This document shows, piece by piece, positions 6,419 to 12,743 of a DNA stretch of 17,413 bases. The stretch is from Actinomycetes bacterium. Lineage in GTDB: Bacteria; Actinomycetota; Coriobacteriia; Coriobacteriales; Eggerthellaceae. Each line of letters begins with the position of its first letter. Position 1 is the stretch's first letter. The position numbers and the translations under genes are program-made. The notes under the pieces were generated by a model. The model saw only the letters and a list, made by a program, of their open reading frames with translations, searched no databases and was not told where the DNA came from. Where the stretch lies: positions 1 through 17,413 of the forward strand of contig JAEWYG010000223.1 of NCBI GenBank assembly GCA_023395755.1. Reading direction: 5' to 3'.

Positions 6419-7643
6419 AATCGCCGAACGCGTTGTTAAGATGCGCTCGTCAGCTGTGCGTGATTTGTTTGCAGCAGCTTCTCGTCCGGACATTATTTCG
6501 CTTTCAGGCGGTATGCCTGACGTATCACTGCTTCCTCATTCTGCTATTCGCACCGCTTCGCGCGCTGCGTGTGACGACGAGCGTGCTGCGGCTTTGCAGT
6601 ACGGATCAACCGATGGTCGCGTGCAGACGAAAAGGGTATTTTGTGACCTAATGCGCGATATTGGTGTGCGTACTAAGCCCGAGAATGTGATGATTACCAC
6701 TGGTGCTCAGGAGGCACTTGACCTTATAGCGAAAACTTTCATCAACCCTGGTGATATTATTTTGGCAGAGGGTCCTACCTATTTGGGGGCGTTACAGGCG
6801 TTTTCGGCCTACGAGCCCGATGTGCACTGCATACCCTTCGATAACGAGGGTATGCGCATGGACTTGCTGGAAGAAGAGCTAAAGCGCATTGGTAAAGGAA
6901 ATCCGCGGTTAAAATTCCTTTATACTATTCCGAATTTTCAGAACCCCGGCGGCGTGACTATGGTACCCGCAAGGCGCAAGCGGCTCTTGGAGTTAGCTCG
7001 CGAATATAACTTCATGGTGGTGGAGGACGATCCGTATGGTCGACTTCGCTACGATGGTGGTCACGTGTTGCCACTGAAAGCGCTTTCTGACGACGTTGTT
7101 TACTTAGGTACGGTTTCGAAGGTGTTCGCACCGGGTTTACGCACCGGCTGGATTGTGGCGCCGAAGAGCGTGTTGGCTAAGGTTAATTTGGTAAAGCAGG
7201 GCACCGATCTGTGTGGTAGTGCGTTTAATCAAGTGGTTGTTGAGCATTACTTTACGGACACTCCGTGGCAGAAAACACTGCAGAAGTTTATTGAAACGTA
7301 TCACATTCGTCGCGATGCTATGCTGACTGCGTTAGATGAGTACTTTCCGCCCGAGGCAACATGGACTCATCCTGAAGGGGGTTTCTTCGTTTGGGTAACG
7401 CTGCCGTCGTATGTTGACACGGGTTCAATGTTGGCCGAGGCTTTGGAACGCGGAGTAACGTACACTCCGGGTGATGGCTTTTATCCGGGTGCCTGCGCTG
7501 GACAGAATTGTATGCGCATTGCTTTTTGTTTCGAGAGTCCTGAAAATATTACCGAAGCCGTGAAACGTTTGGCGGCTGTTATAGAGGATCGTCTGGAACT
7601 CTATCGAGCATTTCTTGAAGCGGGAGCCATCAAGCCCGAGTAA
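6372..7643 (+). CDS. PLP-dependent aminotransferase, class I/II fold (2-aminoadipate/MocR-like catalytic domain)
   Basis: About 423 residues, fold-type I. Signatures: SLSGGMPDVSLLP at the N-terminus, YGSTDGR (substrate loop), TTGAQEALDLIAKTFINPGD (cofactor phosphate region), NFQNPGG (the Asn that contacts the PLP ring), EDDPYGRLRY (Asp and Tyr around the pyridine), and TVSKVFAPGLRTGW, whose lysine (about residue 250) forms the Schiff base. The C-terminus has GGFFVWVTLP. The pattern matches the PLP aminotransferases related to LysN/2-aminoadipate aminotransferase and the catalytic half of MocR regulators, but no winged-helix DNA-binding domain is attached. It transfers an amino group to a 2-oxo acid, often 2-oxoglutarate; the substrate cannot be told from sequence. 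The reading frame opens at ATG 6354; ATG 6372 is preferred because GGTGG lies about 6 nt upstream, and ATG 6378 is a further option. It overlaps the previous gene and is 21 nt before ddl. Confidence 0.93.
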   Translation: MAMTSAHLTFDQTSDKIAERVVKMRSSAVRDLFAAASRPDIISLSGGMPDVSLLPHSAIRTASRAACDDERAAALQYGSTDGRVQTKRVFCDLMRDIGVRTKPENVMITTGAQEALDLIAKTFINPGDIILAEGPTYLGALQAFSAYEPDVHCIPFDNEGMRMDLLEEELKRIGKGNPRLKFLYTIPNFQNPGGVTMVPARRKRLLELAREYNFMVVEDDPYGRLRYDGGHVLPLKALSDDVVYLGTVSKVFAPGLRTGWIVAPKSVLAKVNLVKQGTDLCGSAFNQVVVEHYFTDTPWQKTLQKFIETYHIRRDAMLTALDEYFPPEATWTHPEGGFFVWVTLPSYVDTGSMLAEALERGVTYTPGDGFYPGACAGQNCMRIAFCFESPENITEAVKRLAAVIEDRLELYRAFLEAGAIKPE

Positions 7644-7664
7644 CACCCAAGAAGGAGCAGGATT

Positions 7665-8648
7665 ATGAAGGTTGCAGTATTGATGGGCGGCGCTTCGTTT
7701 GAGCGTGAGTTCTCCTTAGCAAGTGGCAGGAATGTATGCGCCGCACTTGAAGAGGCTGGCCATAAAGTCATTCCTTTGGATACTACGTCTGATCTCGTTC
7801 CTACGCTGCGTAGCGAGCGTCCGGATATATGTTACAGCGCCTTGCACGGCAAACATGGCGAGGATGGTACTATTCAAAGCCTGCTGGAGTTTGTGGGCAT
7901 TCCCTTTGTTGGCTCACCCGCAAGCGTGTGCCAACGTACTTGGAACAAAGACTCACTCCATTCCGAAATGGCAACCTATCGAGCCATAACTGGCGATGCT
8001 CCTATCGCATCGTGGCCGCAAGGCCTCTACATCGCGCGTGATGCTTTCAAGAATATGGGAGCTGCAACGGCACTCGATTTGGTTGAAGAGCGTGTTATTG
8101 GTGGGTATCCTGTAGCGGTGAAACCTGCGCACGGTGGCTCAGCCATGGGCGTTCATCGAGTCGATTCTATCGATCAGTTGGGTGAAGCTATTTTGGACGC
8201 GTTGTCGTTCGACGAGGCGGTTGTTATTGAACAGTGGGTTGAGGGTGTCGAAATGGCGGTATCTATTTTGGGTACTGGATGGGATGCCTACGCTTTGCCT
8301 CCAGTAGAGATTGTTCCTAAAAATGGGTTCTTTGGGACCGAGGCTCGTATGGAGCCGGGTGCGGTTGAGTATATCGCACCTGTTCGGCCGGCATCGCTTT
8401 CGGAAAACGAAGCGGAAGCTCATGCCATCCGCGCCGAGATTGAGCGGGCCGCTCTTGAGGTCTATCGTGCTTACAACGTGCGCGACCTCGCTCGTGTCGA
8501 CCTTATCTGGGATGGTGCTCAAGCCCGAGTGTTTGAGGTAAATGTATCTCCTGGTATGTCAGAGCGCTCTCTGTTTGCTGCTGCTTGCGCGGCTTCTGGC
8601 TTGTCGCTTTCTGGCGTTTTAGACGAATTGGTTAGGCAGTACGCATAA
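7665..8648 (+). CDS. ddl: D-alanine--D-alanine ligase family (ATP-grasp)
   Basis: A 327-residue ATP-grasp ligase that joins two D-alanines for peptidoglycan precursors. N-terminal signature GGASFEREFSLASG (substrate Glu13), then ALHGKHGEDGTIQ with FVGIPFVGSP, the ATP-grasp element YPVAVKPAHGGSAMGV, and the catalytic C-terminal RVDLIWDGAQARVFEVNVSP followed by GMSERSL (Mg-binding Glu/Asn and substrate Ser). Between the first domain and the ATP-grasp strand is a longer segment than in E. coli DdlB. The omega-loop, which usually reads Y-E-A-K-Y, here reads T-E-A-R-M (residues 225-229), so the usual active-site tyrosine is Met229. The substrate could therefore differ slightly, though no feature of D-Ala-D-lactate ligases is seen. 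The ribosome site GAAGGAG lies 7-8 nt before ATG. It ends the operon begun by serS. Confidence 0.92.
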   Translation: MKVAVLMGGASFEREFSLASGRNVCAALEEAGHKVIPLDTTSDLVPTLRSERPDICYSALHGKHGEDGTIQSLLEFVGIPFVGSPASVCQRTWNKDSLHSEMATYRAITGDAPIASWPQGLYIARDAFKNMGAATALDLVEERVIGGYPVAVKPAHGGSAMGVHRVDSIDQLGEAILDALSFDEAVVIEQWVEGVEMAVSILGTGWDAYALPPVEIVPKNGFFGTEARMEPGAVEYIAPVRPASLSENEAEAHAIRAEIERAALEVYRAYNVRDLARVDLIWDGAQARVFEVNVSPGMSERSLFAAACAASGLSLSGVLDELVRQYA

Positions 8649-8847
8649 GGTCTTTTTTGCGCATCCACGTAAGATGTTCTTGCGATGCCTAGGAAAGGCA
8701 CGGCAATTTTGCAGCTTAGATCAGGACGAAAGAAAATCTCTCTAACGGTTCGGTAACCTAATAATAGAGCGCTCGTGTTTTCCTTATTCGTAGTGGGCAG
8801 CTGCACCTATAATGGTCGGATAGATAAACGTCCCTAAGGAGGCAGTC
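8649..8847 (+). other. Intergenic region between ddl and the ytxH-like gene
   Basis: About 200 nt without a convincing gene. I find no hairpin followed by a T-run; only short 4 bp stems such as GGTTCGGTAACC (8747-8758). A T6 run occurs right after the ddl stop (8652-8657) but has no stem before it. The last 40 nt hold the candidate -10 box and a strong Shine-Dalgarno for the next gene. Confidence 0.4.
8808..8813 (+). promoter_or_regulatory. Consensus -10 box for the ytxH-like gene
   Basis: TATAAT, a perfect -10 hexamer, lies 34 nt before the start codon. The -35 position 17 bp upstream (TATTCG, 8785-8790) is poor, and TTATTC at 18 bp spacing is only slightly better. Placement after an open 200 nt spacer makes this the probable start of the envelope-gene transcript. 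Confidence 0.45.
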
Positions 8848-9369
8848 ATGGGCAATAAATTCGGAGCTTTTCTCACCGGCGGTTTAGTCGGCGCTGTTGT
8901 CGCTCTATTGTATGCACCTCGTTCAGGCCAGGAAACGCGTGCTCTGGTTACAGATAAGGTGAACACCGCATGGGGTGAGGCGCAGAATCTTGGCGCTCAG
9001 GCATCTACCAACGCACAACAGATGTATCAAGATGCTGCAGCTAAAGGCCAGGAGGTTGTGAGCGACCTCTCTGCTAAGGGTCACCAAATGTACGATACCG
9101 CCAGCGCACGTGTGCAGGAGGCTGCCGATAATATTAAGCCGGTGTTCTCCGAGAAGAATGATGACTTACGCGAAAAGATTGAAGCTGCGCGTCAGCGTAT
9201 TGCTTCGCAGGTTGCTAAAAATGCAGAGCAGGCTCACGAGGCAGTAAGCGATAAAATTCCCGTGGCGGCCGAGTCTGCTCAGGATGCAGCCGATGCGGCA
9301 AAGGATGTTGTCCAGGATGCTACCGAAGCTTTACATGCTGCAAACACTTCGAGTGAGAAGTCAGAATAA
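8848..9369 (+). CDS. YtxH-domain-like membrane-anchored protein with amphipathic tail
   Basis: 173 residues. The N-terminus MGNKFGAFLTGGLVGAVVAL followed by LYAPRSGQETRALVTDKV is the YtxH signature: a short membrane helix rich in glycine, then the APxSGxETR motif. The rest (about 45-165) is a run of 11-residue-like amphipathic repeats rich in Ala, Asp, Glu and Lys (AAKGQEVVSDLSAKG, DLREKIEAARQRIASQV, AAESAQDAADAAKDVVQD), resembling LEA or apolipoprotein-type helices. YtxH proteins are anchored in the cytoplasmic membrane and often stress-induced; their biochemical role is not known. The Shine-Dalgarno (TAAGGAGG, 5 nt before ATG) is nearly perfect, so expression is probably high. It is followed by a 213 nt spacer and a PRC-barrel gene whose tail has a similar composition. 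Confidence 0.88.
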   Translation: MGNKFGAFLTGGLVGAVVALLYAPRSGQETRALVTDKVNTAWGEAQNLGAQASTNAQQMYQDAAAKGQEVVSDLSAKGHQMYDTASARVQEAADNIKPVFSEKNDDLREKIEAARQRIASQVAKNAEQAHEAVSDKIPVAAESAQDAADAAKDVVQDATEALHAANTSSEKSE

Positions 9370-9442
9370 ATCTTATCTGCGTTTTAGGGGGAGCTTTAAC
9401 AACTTCCTTGAGATGGAGAGTAATATCGCTTTGTAGTATATA

Positions 9443-9521
9443 AAGGTGACGGGCGCGCGATCGGACGGAATGGACCGCCTGGTTGGTGTCTGCCACCTCT
9501 TTTAGTCTCTAGTGCGAGGTG
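9443..9521 (+). promoter_or_regulatory. Possible structured mRNA leader of the PRC-barrel gene
   Basis: The spacer 9370-9582 contains segments that can pair in two ways. AGGTG (9444-9448) can pair with CACCT (9494-9498), with GGCG/CGCC (9452-9455/9476-9479) nested inside. Alternatively CACCTC (9494-9499) can pair with GAGGTG (9516-9521). A smaller weak stem follows at 9532-9553 (GCG/CGC plus A/T pairs). No terminator-like T-run is present. This is only a suggestion of alternative folding; the stems are short. Confidence 0.25.
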
Positions 9522-9582
9522 TTTCGGGTGAATATAGCGAGAAAACGCAATATACCTGGGGCCACGCTCATGTGGGGGAAAC

Positions 9583-10584
9583 ATGGCCAAGCATTTAATC
9601 ACAACTAATGAACTGTCTGGCGTGCGTGTTGTCGGGGGTAAGAAGGGTACTCGTCGTATTGGTAAGGTGCGTCGTTTCGTCTTTCATCCGAAGGAAAAGC
9701 GTATTATAGGCTTCATGGTAAAACGCCCTGATCTGTTATGGATGTTCCGTCGTAAAGATATGTTCGTAGCAATAGATGGCTACGATGTGGTAGATGGGCG
9801 CCTGGTGGTGAGGTTGGACTCAACTGCTACGGACCATCGTGCTACCTGTAAGGCCTTGGGTGTAAGCTGGGATGATTGCGTACTTTGGGTTGGACTTCCT
9901 GTTATAACCGAAGATGGCGACAATCTGGGTATTGTGGGCACGGTTGCGTTTGATGATCGTACGGGTGCTATCGAGTATCTTGTTACCGATAGCGGTGCGG
10001 CTGCCAATGCTCTTTTAGGTAGACGTGAGATTCCCGCTGGATTAGTTAAGGGATTTCGCCGAGGTATGGGTGCGGCCCTTGCTCAGGCGGGCTCAGAAGT
10101 CCTTGATGGCGATGAGGCCGTGTTGGGTGCCATTATGGTGGATAACGAGGCCAAGAATCTTACTACCGAAGGCGGTCTGGCTGAAAAGGCTGGAGAGGCT
10201 ACTGCGGTGGTAGCCGACAAAGCCCAGACAGCTATTGACAAGGCGAAGCCTGTTGTAAGTAATGCTGCCAAAGTAACAGGCGAAGCGGTTAACAAAGGAG
10301 CTTACGCTACGGGTAAACAAATTGCTGCAACCAAGGGCATGTTCTCTGGGTTTAAGGATGAATATAGTAAAGCAAGTGGCAAAAAGCAGTCTGACTCCAT
10401 GGCTGTCGAGAGGTCGGGGAAGTCTTCCGCTTCGGCCTCAGTAAAGAGGACAGCTACGAAGAAGTCCGTTCCAGATCAGAAAACCTCTGCTGTTAAAAAA
10501 CAGCCTTCCAAGAAGTCTGCTTCTCAGAAAAACATGTTCTCAGCCTTCAAGGAAGAATATGACAAAGCCCGTAACGACGATTAG
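9583..10584 (+). CDS. Two-PRC-barrel protein with long helical/basic tail
   Basis: 333 residues, no membrane helix. The first PRC barrel spans about residues 5-80 (ELSGVRVVGGKKGTRRIGKV, IIGFMVKRPDLLWMF, FVAIDGYDV) and the second about 100-185 (WVGLPVITEDGDNLGIVGTV, GAIEYLVTD, REIPAGLV). PRC barrels are small beta domains found in ribosome maturation, photosynthetic reaction centres and sporulation proteins, where they bind other proteins. Residues 195-250 are an Ala/Lys amphipathic helix like the YtxH-like neighbour. The C-terminal 80 residues are Lys/Ser-rich and carry a duplicated motif: MFSGFKDEYSKA at 253-264 and MFSAFKEEYDKA at 318-329, joined by a basic linker. The ribosome site GGGGG lies 4-6 nt before ATG 9583. 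The next gene follows after 12 nt, so they are probably co-transcribed. Function unknown; a membrane- or polymer-bound scaffold is a guess. Confidence 0.87.
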   Translation: MAKHLITTNELSGVRVVGGKKGTRRIGKVRRFVFHPKEKRIIGFMVKRPDLLWMFRRKDMFVAIDGYDVVDGRLVVRLDSTATDHRATCKALGVSWDDCVLWVGLPVITEDGDNLGIVGTVAFDDRTGAIEYLVTDSGAAANALLGRREIPAGLVKGFRRGMGAALAQAGSEVLDGDEAVLGAIMVDNEAKNLTTEGGLAEKAGEATAVVADKAQTAIDKAKPVVSNAAKVTGEAVNKGAYATGKQIAATKGMFSGFKDEYSKASGKKQSDSMAVERSGKSSASASVKRTATKKSVPDQKTSAVKKQPSKKSASQKNMFSAFKEEYDKARNDD

Positions 10585-10596
10585 CCTGAGGTGCCT

Positions 10597-11409
10597 ATGA
10601 CGCAAAAGCGCACGCCCCATCACAAACACGAATCTGTCAAAGAAGAACTGTATGATATACGTGAAGAGTTGCAAGAGAAAGCCCATGAAGAGACCACGAT
10701 ACGTGGCCACAAGATGGAGAAGGCAGACATATTTAAGTTCGCGGGGCTTCTAACTTTTTTTGCGCTCATGATACTTACGTGCGTGCTTATATGGCCTCTT
10801 TTGTCGGATTTGTTTCAACCAGGTGGGATACAGCGCATTATCGAGCAGGTTCGCAGCGCGGGCATGGTAGGGTTTCTTATTCTACTAGGTATGCAATTTT
10901 TGCAGATTGTTGTGGCGTTTATTCCTGGCGAAGTAGTACAGGTGGCTGCAGGCGTGCTGTATGGGCCTTGGATTGGGGCTCTCCTTATCCTTATTGGCTG
11001 CATCATTTCTAGTGCATTCATTTTTGCGTTGGTTCATAAGCTGGGGGCACCTTTTGTGCAGGGTATCGTACCCACTAAATACTTGGAAAAATTTCGTGCA
11101 TTTGAAAAGTCGGGTAGACTGAATATTGTTGTATTCATCTTGTTTCTTATTCCCGGGCTGCCAAAAGACGTTTTTACTTATTTGGTTCCGCTTACGGACA
11201 TAAAGATGAGTACGTTTTTGCTACTGTCTAACATCGGACGAATTCCTGGCATCATTATGTCTACGTACACTGCCGATAAGTTCATTGAGGGAAATTATGC
11301 GGAGAGCATCATGGTGTTTCTCGTGGTGGGTGGCATAGGACTTCTAGGCATTATCTTTCAGAAGCGTATCATGGCATTTTTGGAGAAGCATAGCTATCGA
11401 CATAAGTAG
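10597..11409 (+). CDS. TVP38/TMEM64 (VTT domain, DedA-like) membrane protein
   Basis: 270 residues. A charged cytoplasmic N-terminal stretch of about 45 residues (KEELYDIREELQEKAHEE) precedes several membrane helices: about 48-72, 90-112, 122-147, 176-194, 206-222 and 237-258. Key motifs of the TVP38/TMEM64 family are visible: FIPGEVVQVAAGVLYGPWIG (re-entrant loop) and LIPGLPKDVFTYLVPLTDIK. The family is related to DedA and to the eukaryotic lipid scramblases TMEM41/VMP1, so a role in lipid or undecaprenyl-phosphate movement across the membrane is reasonable inference. GTG 10591 is two codons upstream; I chose ATG 10597 because GAGGTG lies 3-9 nt before it. It follows the PRC-barrel gene by 12 nt. 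No odd features; the family call is secure, the substrate unknown. Confidence 0.9.
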   Translation: MTQKRTPHHKHESVKEELYDIREELQEKAHEETTIRGHKMEKADIFKFAGLLTFFALMILTCVLIWPLLSDLFQPGGIQRIIEQVRSAGMVGFLILLGMQFLQIVVAFIPGEVVQVAAGVLYGPWIGALLILIGCIISSAFIFALVHKLGAPFVQGIVPTKYLEKFRAFEKSGRLNIVVFILFLIPGLPKDVFTYLVPLTDIKMSTFLLLSNIGRIPGIIMSTYTADKFIEGNYAESIMVFLVVGGIGLLGIIFQKRIMAFLEKHSYRHK

Positions 11410-11474
11410 GAATGTCTTTTTGAAGCTTTCTGTAGCGAAAAAATGAGTACTCCCTTAAGGAGATAAACGACACG

Positions 11475-11522
11475 ATGACGGTTCGTACGCGTGCTTGTAC
11501 GGTCGGACTACTATGTGGTTAG
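11475..11522 (+). CDS. Possible 15-codon leader peptide before the TM2 gene
   Basis: ATG 11475 opens a 15-codon frame (MTVRTRACTVGLLCG, then TAG at 11520-11522) behind a strong AAGGAG, but with a 12 nt spacer, longer than usual. It ends 32 nt before the next gene's ATG. The Shine-Dalgarno is not positioned for any other start, which is the main reason to list it. There is a short inverted repeat inside (CGTAC 11484-11488 with GTACG). Could equally be chance. Confidence 0.25.
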   Translation: MTVRTRACTVGLLCG

Positions 11523-11554
11523 TAATAAGAAATGTACACAAAGAAAGGCACGTC

Positions 11555-12469
11555 ATGAATGCCAACGAATCGAATAATAGGGTCTCTGACGAGGTCATTA
11601 GTGCCGAAGCCGAATTCCTTGCGGCGCAAGAGGCGCTTGAAGCGGCACGTATTCGCCTTGCTGAATTAAAATCTATGGCACCTGTTGATTCTCAGGTGTC
11701 TGCGTCAGAGTCGACGGGGGTGCTTTGCGACGAAGATGAGACTGTAGAGGTAACGGTAGTGGCCATCGAGGAAACAATGTCTGAAGGCGAGCCGGTTGTT
11801 TTTGAGGCGGTAACTGCTTGCGCGGTTGGTAATCAGGTGGATGTTCAAGCTGACACTAAAACGGACAATTCGATATCGGAAGGGGTTTCATCTCAACCCG
11901 CCGCTCCGGCGCCGGAACCCCCAACAGGTGACCCTATTCCTGAGTGGGTGCCCTATTCTACGGCACCGAAAGCTACTCCAGCCTCTGTTGAACCGACTCC
12001 TATACCACAATCAAATTCGACACCGACTAACGGGGAATACCAGGCTTATCAGCAGCCTCAGCCTCAGGCATCACAGCAGGTTTATGGTGGCTATGTGGCA
12101 CCTGGTTACAGTCAGGCACCACATGCGGGCCCGGGGGCAGTTCCCCCACAACAGCCCTACTACGGATACCAATATCAGCAACCTTACTATCAACAACCAT
12201 ATCCTACGGTGGTGGCATCGAAAGATCATGTGGCTGCAGGTTTGCTTGCTATCTTCCTTGGTCAATTAGGTATTCATAAATTCTACTTGGGATATAACAC
12301 GGCTGGTTTTATTATGCTTGCGGTTACCATTATAGGAAGTATCTTTACCTTTGGTCTTGCGGCGGGTGTCATGTGGATTATTGCTATCATTGAAGGTATT
12401 CTCTACCTAACCAAGTCTCAGTCGGAGTTTGAGCAGACCTATGTAATTAACAAGCGTGAGTGGTTCTAA
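11555..12469 (+). CDS. TM2-domain membrane protein with coiled coil and Pro/Gln/Tyr-rich linker
   Basis: 304 residues. Residues 12-39 form a short coiled coil (SAEAEFLAAQEALEAARIRL). Residues about 60-110 are acidic, and 112-218 are low-complexity, first Pro/Ala-rich and then Gln/Tyr/Pro-rich (QPYYGYQYQQPYYQQPYP), as often seen in disordered linkers of prion-like or self-associating type. The C-terminal TM2 domain (about 222-288) has the two-helix hairpin with the family motif GQLGIHKFYLGYNTAGFIML, and the second helix GVMWIIAIIEGILYL. TM2 domains are widespread; no biochemical function is assigned. ATG 11555 has GAAAGG about 7 nt upstream. An in-frame TTG (11495) and ATG (11513) lie further up without a ribosome site, so I did not use them. 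A terminator follows at 12534, so this gene probably ends the envelope run. Confidence 0.88.
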   Translation: MNANESNNRVSDEVISAEAEFLAAQEALEAARIRLAELKSMAPVDSQVSASESTGVLCDEDETVEVTVVAIEETMSEGEPVVFEAVTACAVGNQVDVQADTKTDNSISEGVSSQPAAPAPEPPTGDPIPEWVPYSTAPKATPASVEPTPIPQSNSTPTNGEYQAYQQPQPQASQQVYGGYVAPGYSQAPHAGPGAVPPQQPYYGYQYQQPYYQQPYPTVVASKDHVAAGLLAIFLGQLGIHKFYLGYNTAGFIMLAVTIIGSIFTFGLAAGVMWIIAIIEGILYLTKSQSEFEQTYVINKREWF

Positions 12470-12490
12470 TAAATTCGATCATTTCGGGCT

Positions 12491-12513
12491 GTCGCAACAG
12501 TTTATGTTGTGAC
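12491..12513 (+). repeat. 9 bp hairpin downstream of the TM2 gene
   Basis: GTCGCAACA (12491-12499) pairs with TGTTGTGAC (12505-12513) with one G-T pair and loop GTTTA. No T-run follows, so it is not a terminator alone. It lies 22 nt after the stop and may stabilise the mRNA 3' end ahead of the real terminator. Confidence 0.4.
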
Positions 12514-12533
12514 GGGTAAGGCGCCCCTTATTT

Positions 12534-12572
12534 GCGCAGTAGTATGCAACAGTGTGCTACTGCGTTTTCTTT
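12534..12572 (+). terminator. Intrinsic terminator after the TM2 gene
   Basis: CGCAGTAG (12535-12542) pairs perfectly with CTACTGCG (12557-12564); the inner bases add weaker pairs around a loop near AACAG. It is followed directly by TTTTCTTT (12565-12572), the classic arrangement of a rho-independent terminator. It separates the envelope genes from the aldolase gene. Confidence 0.8.
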
Positions 12573-12637
12573 GGAATTTTCAGGTTTAGAAGGGCGGGTG
12601 CTCTGTGCGAACTGGCTATTTGGTTGCCATTCGCAGG

Positions 12638-12664
12638 GTTTTCCTGTGAAAGGTGCAGGAAAGC
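12638..12664. promoter_or_regulatory. Inverted repeat over the -35 region of the aldolase gene (operator candidate)
   Basis: TTTCCTG (12640-12646) and CAGGAAA (12656-12662) are perfect inverted arms 9 nt apart, extended to 9 bp by T-G and G-C pairs (12638-12639 with 12663-12664). The right arm covers where a -35 hexamer would be for the TAGAAT at 12678. No T-run follows. A regulator dimer site is the simplest reading. Confidence 0.45.
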
Positions 12665-12677
12665 GGCGCTTTTTCGT

Positions 12678-12683
12678 TAGAAT
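12678..12683 (+). promoter_or_regulatory. Candidate -10 box of the aldolase gene
   Basis: TAGAAT (one mismatch to TATAAT) lies 60 nt before the start codon. The hexamer 17 bp upstream (GCAGGA) is not a -35 match and lies inside the inverted repeat, so regulation by a bound protein is likely if this is the promoter. Confidence 0.35.
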
Positions 12684-12743
12684 AACGGTATCGACAAGGC
12701 GGGTTCGACTTGCCTGCTGAAAGATCCAATAAGGAGGAATACC

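Noticed and set aside
8674..8745. 23-codon frame (ATG 8674) in the ddl-ytxH spacer
   Set aside because: No ribosome site before it, and unconvincing composition.
11495..11554. TTG 11495 or ATG 11513 as start of the TM2 protein
   Set aside because: Neither has a ribosome site; ATG 11555 has GAAAGG at good distance and starts a sensible coiled-coil protein.
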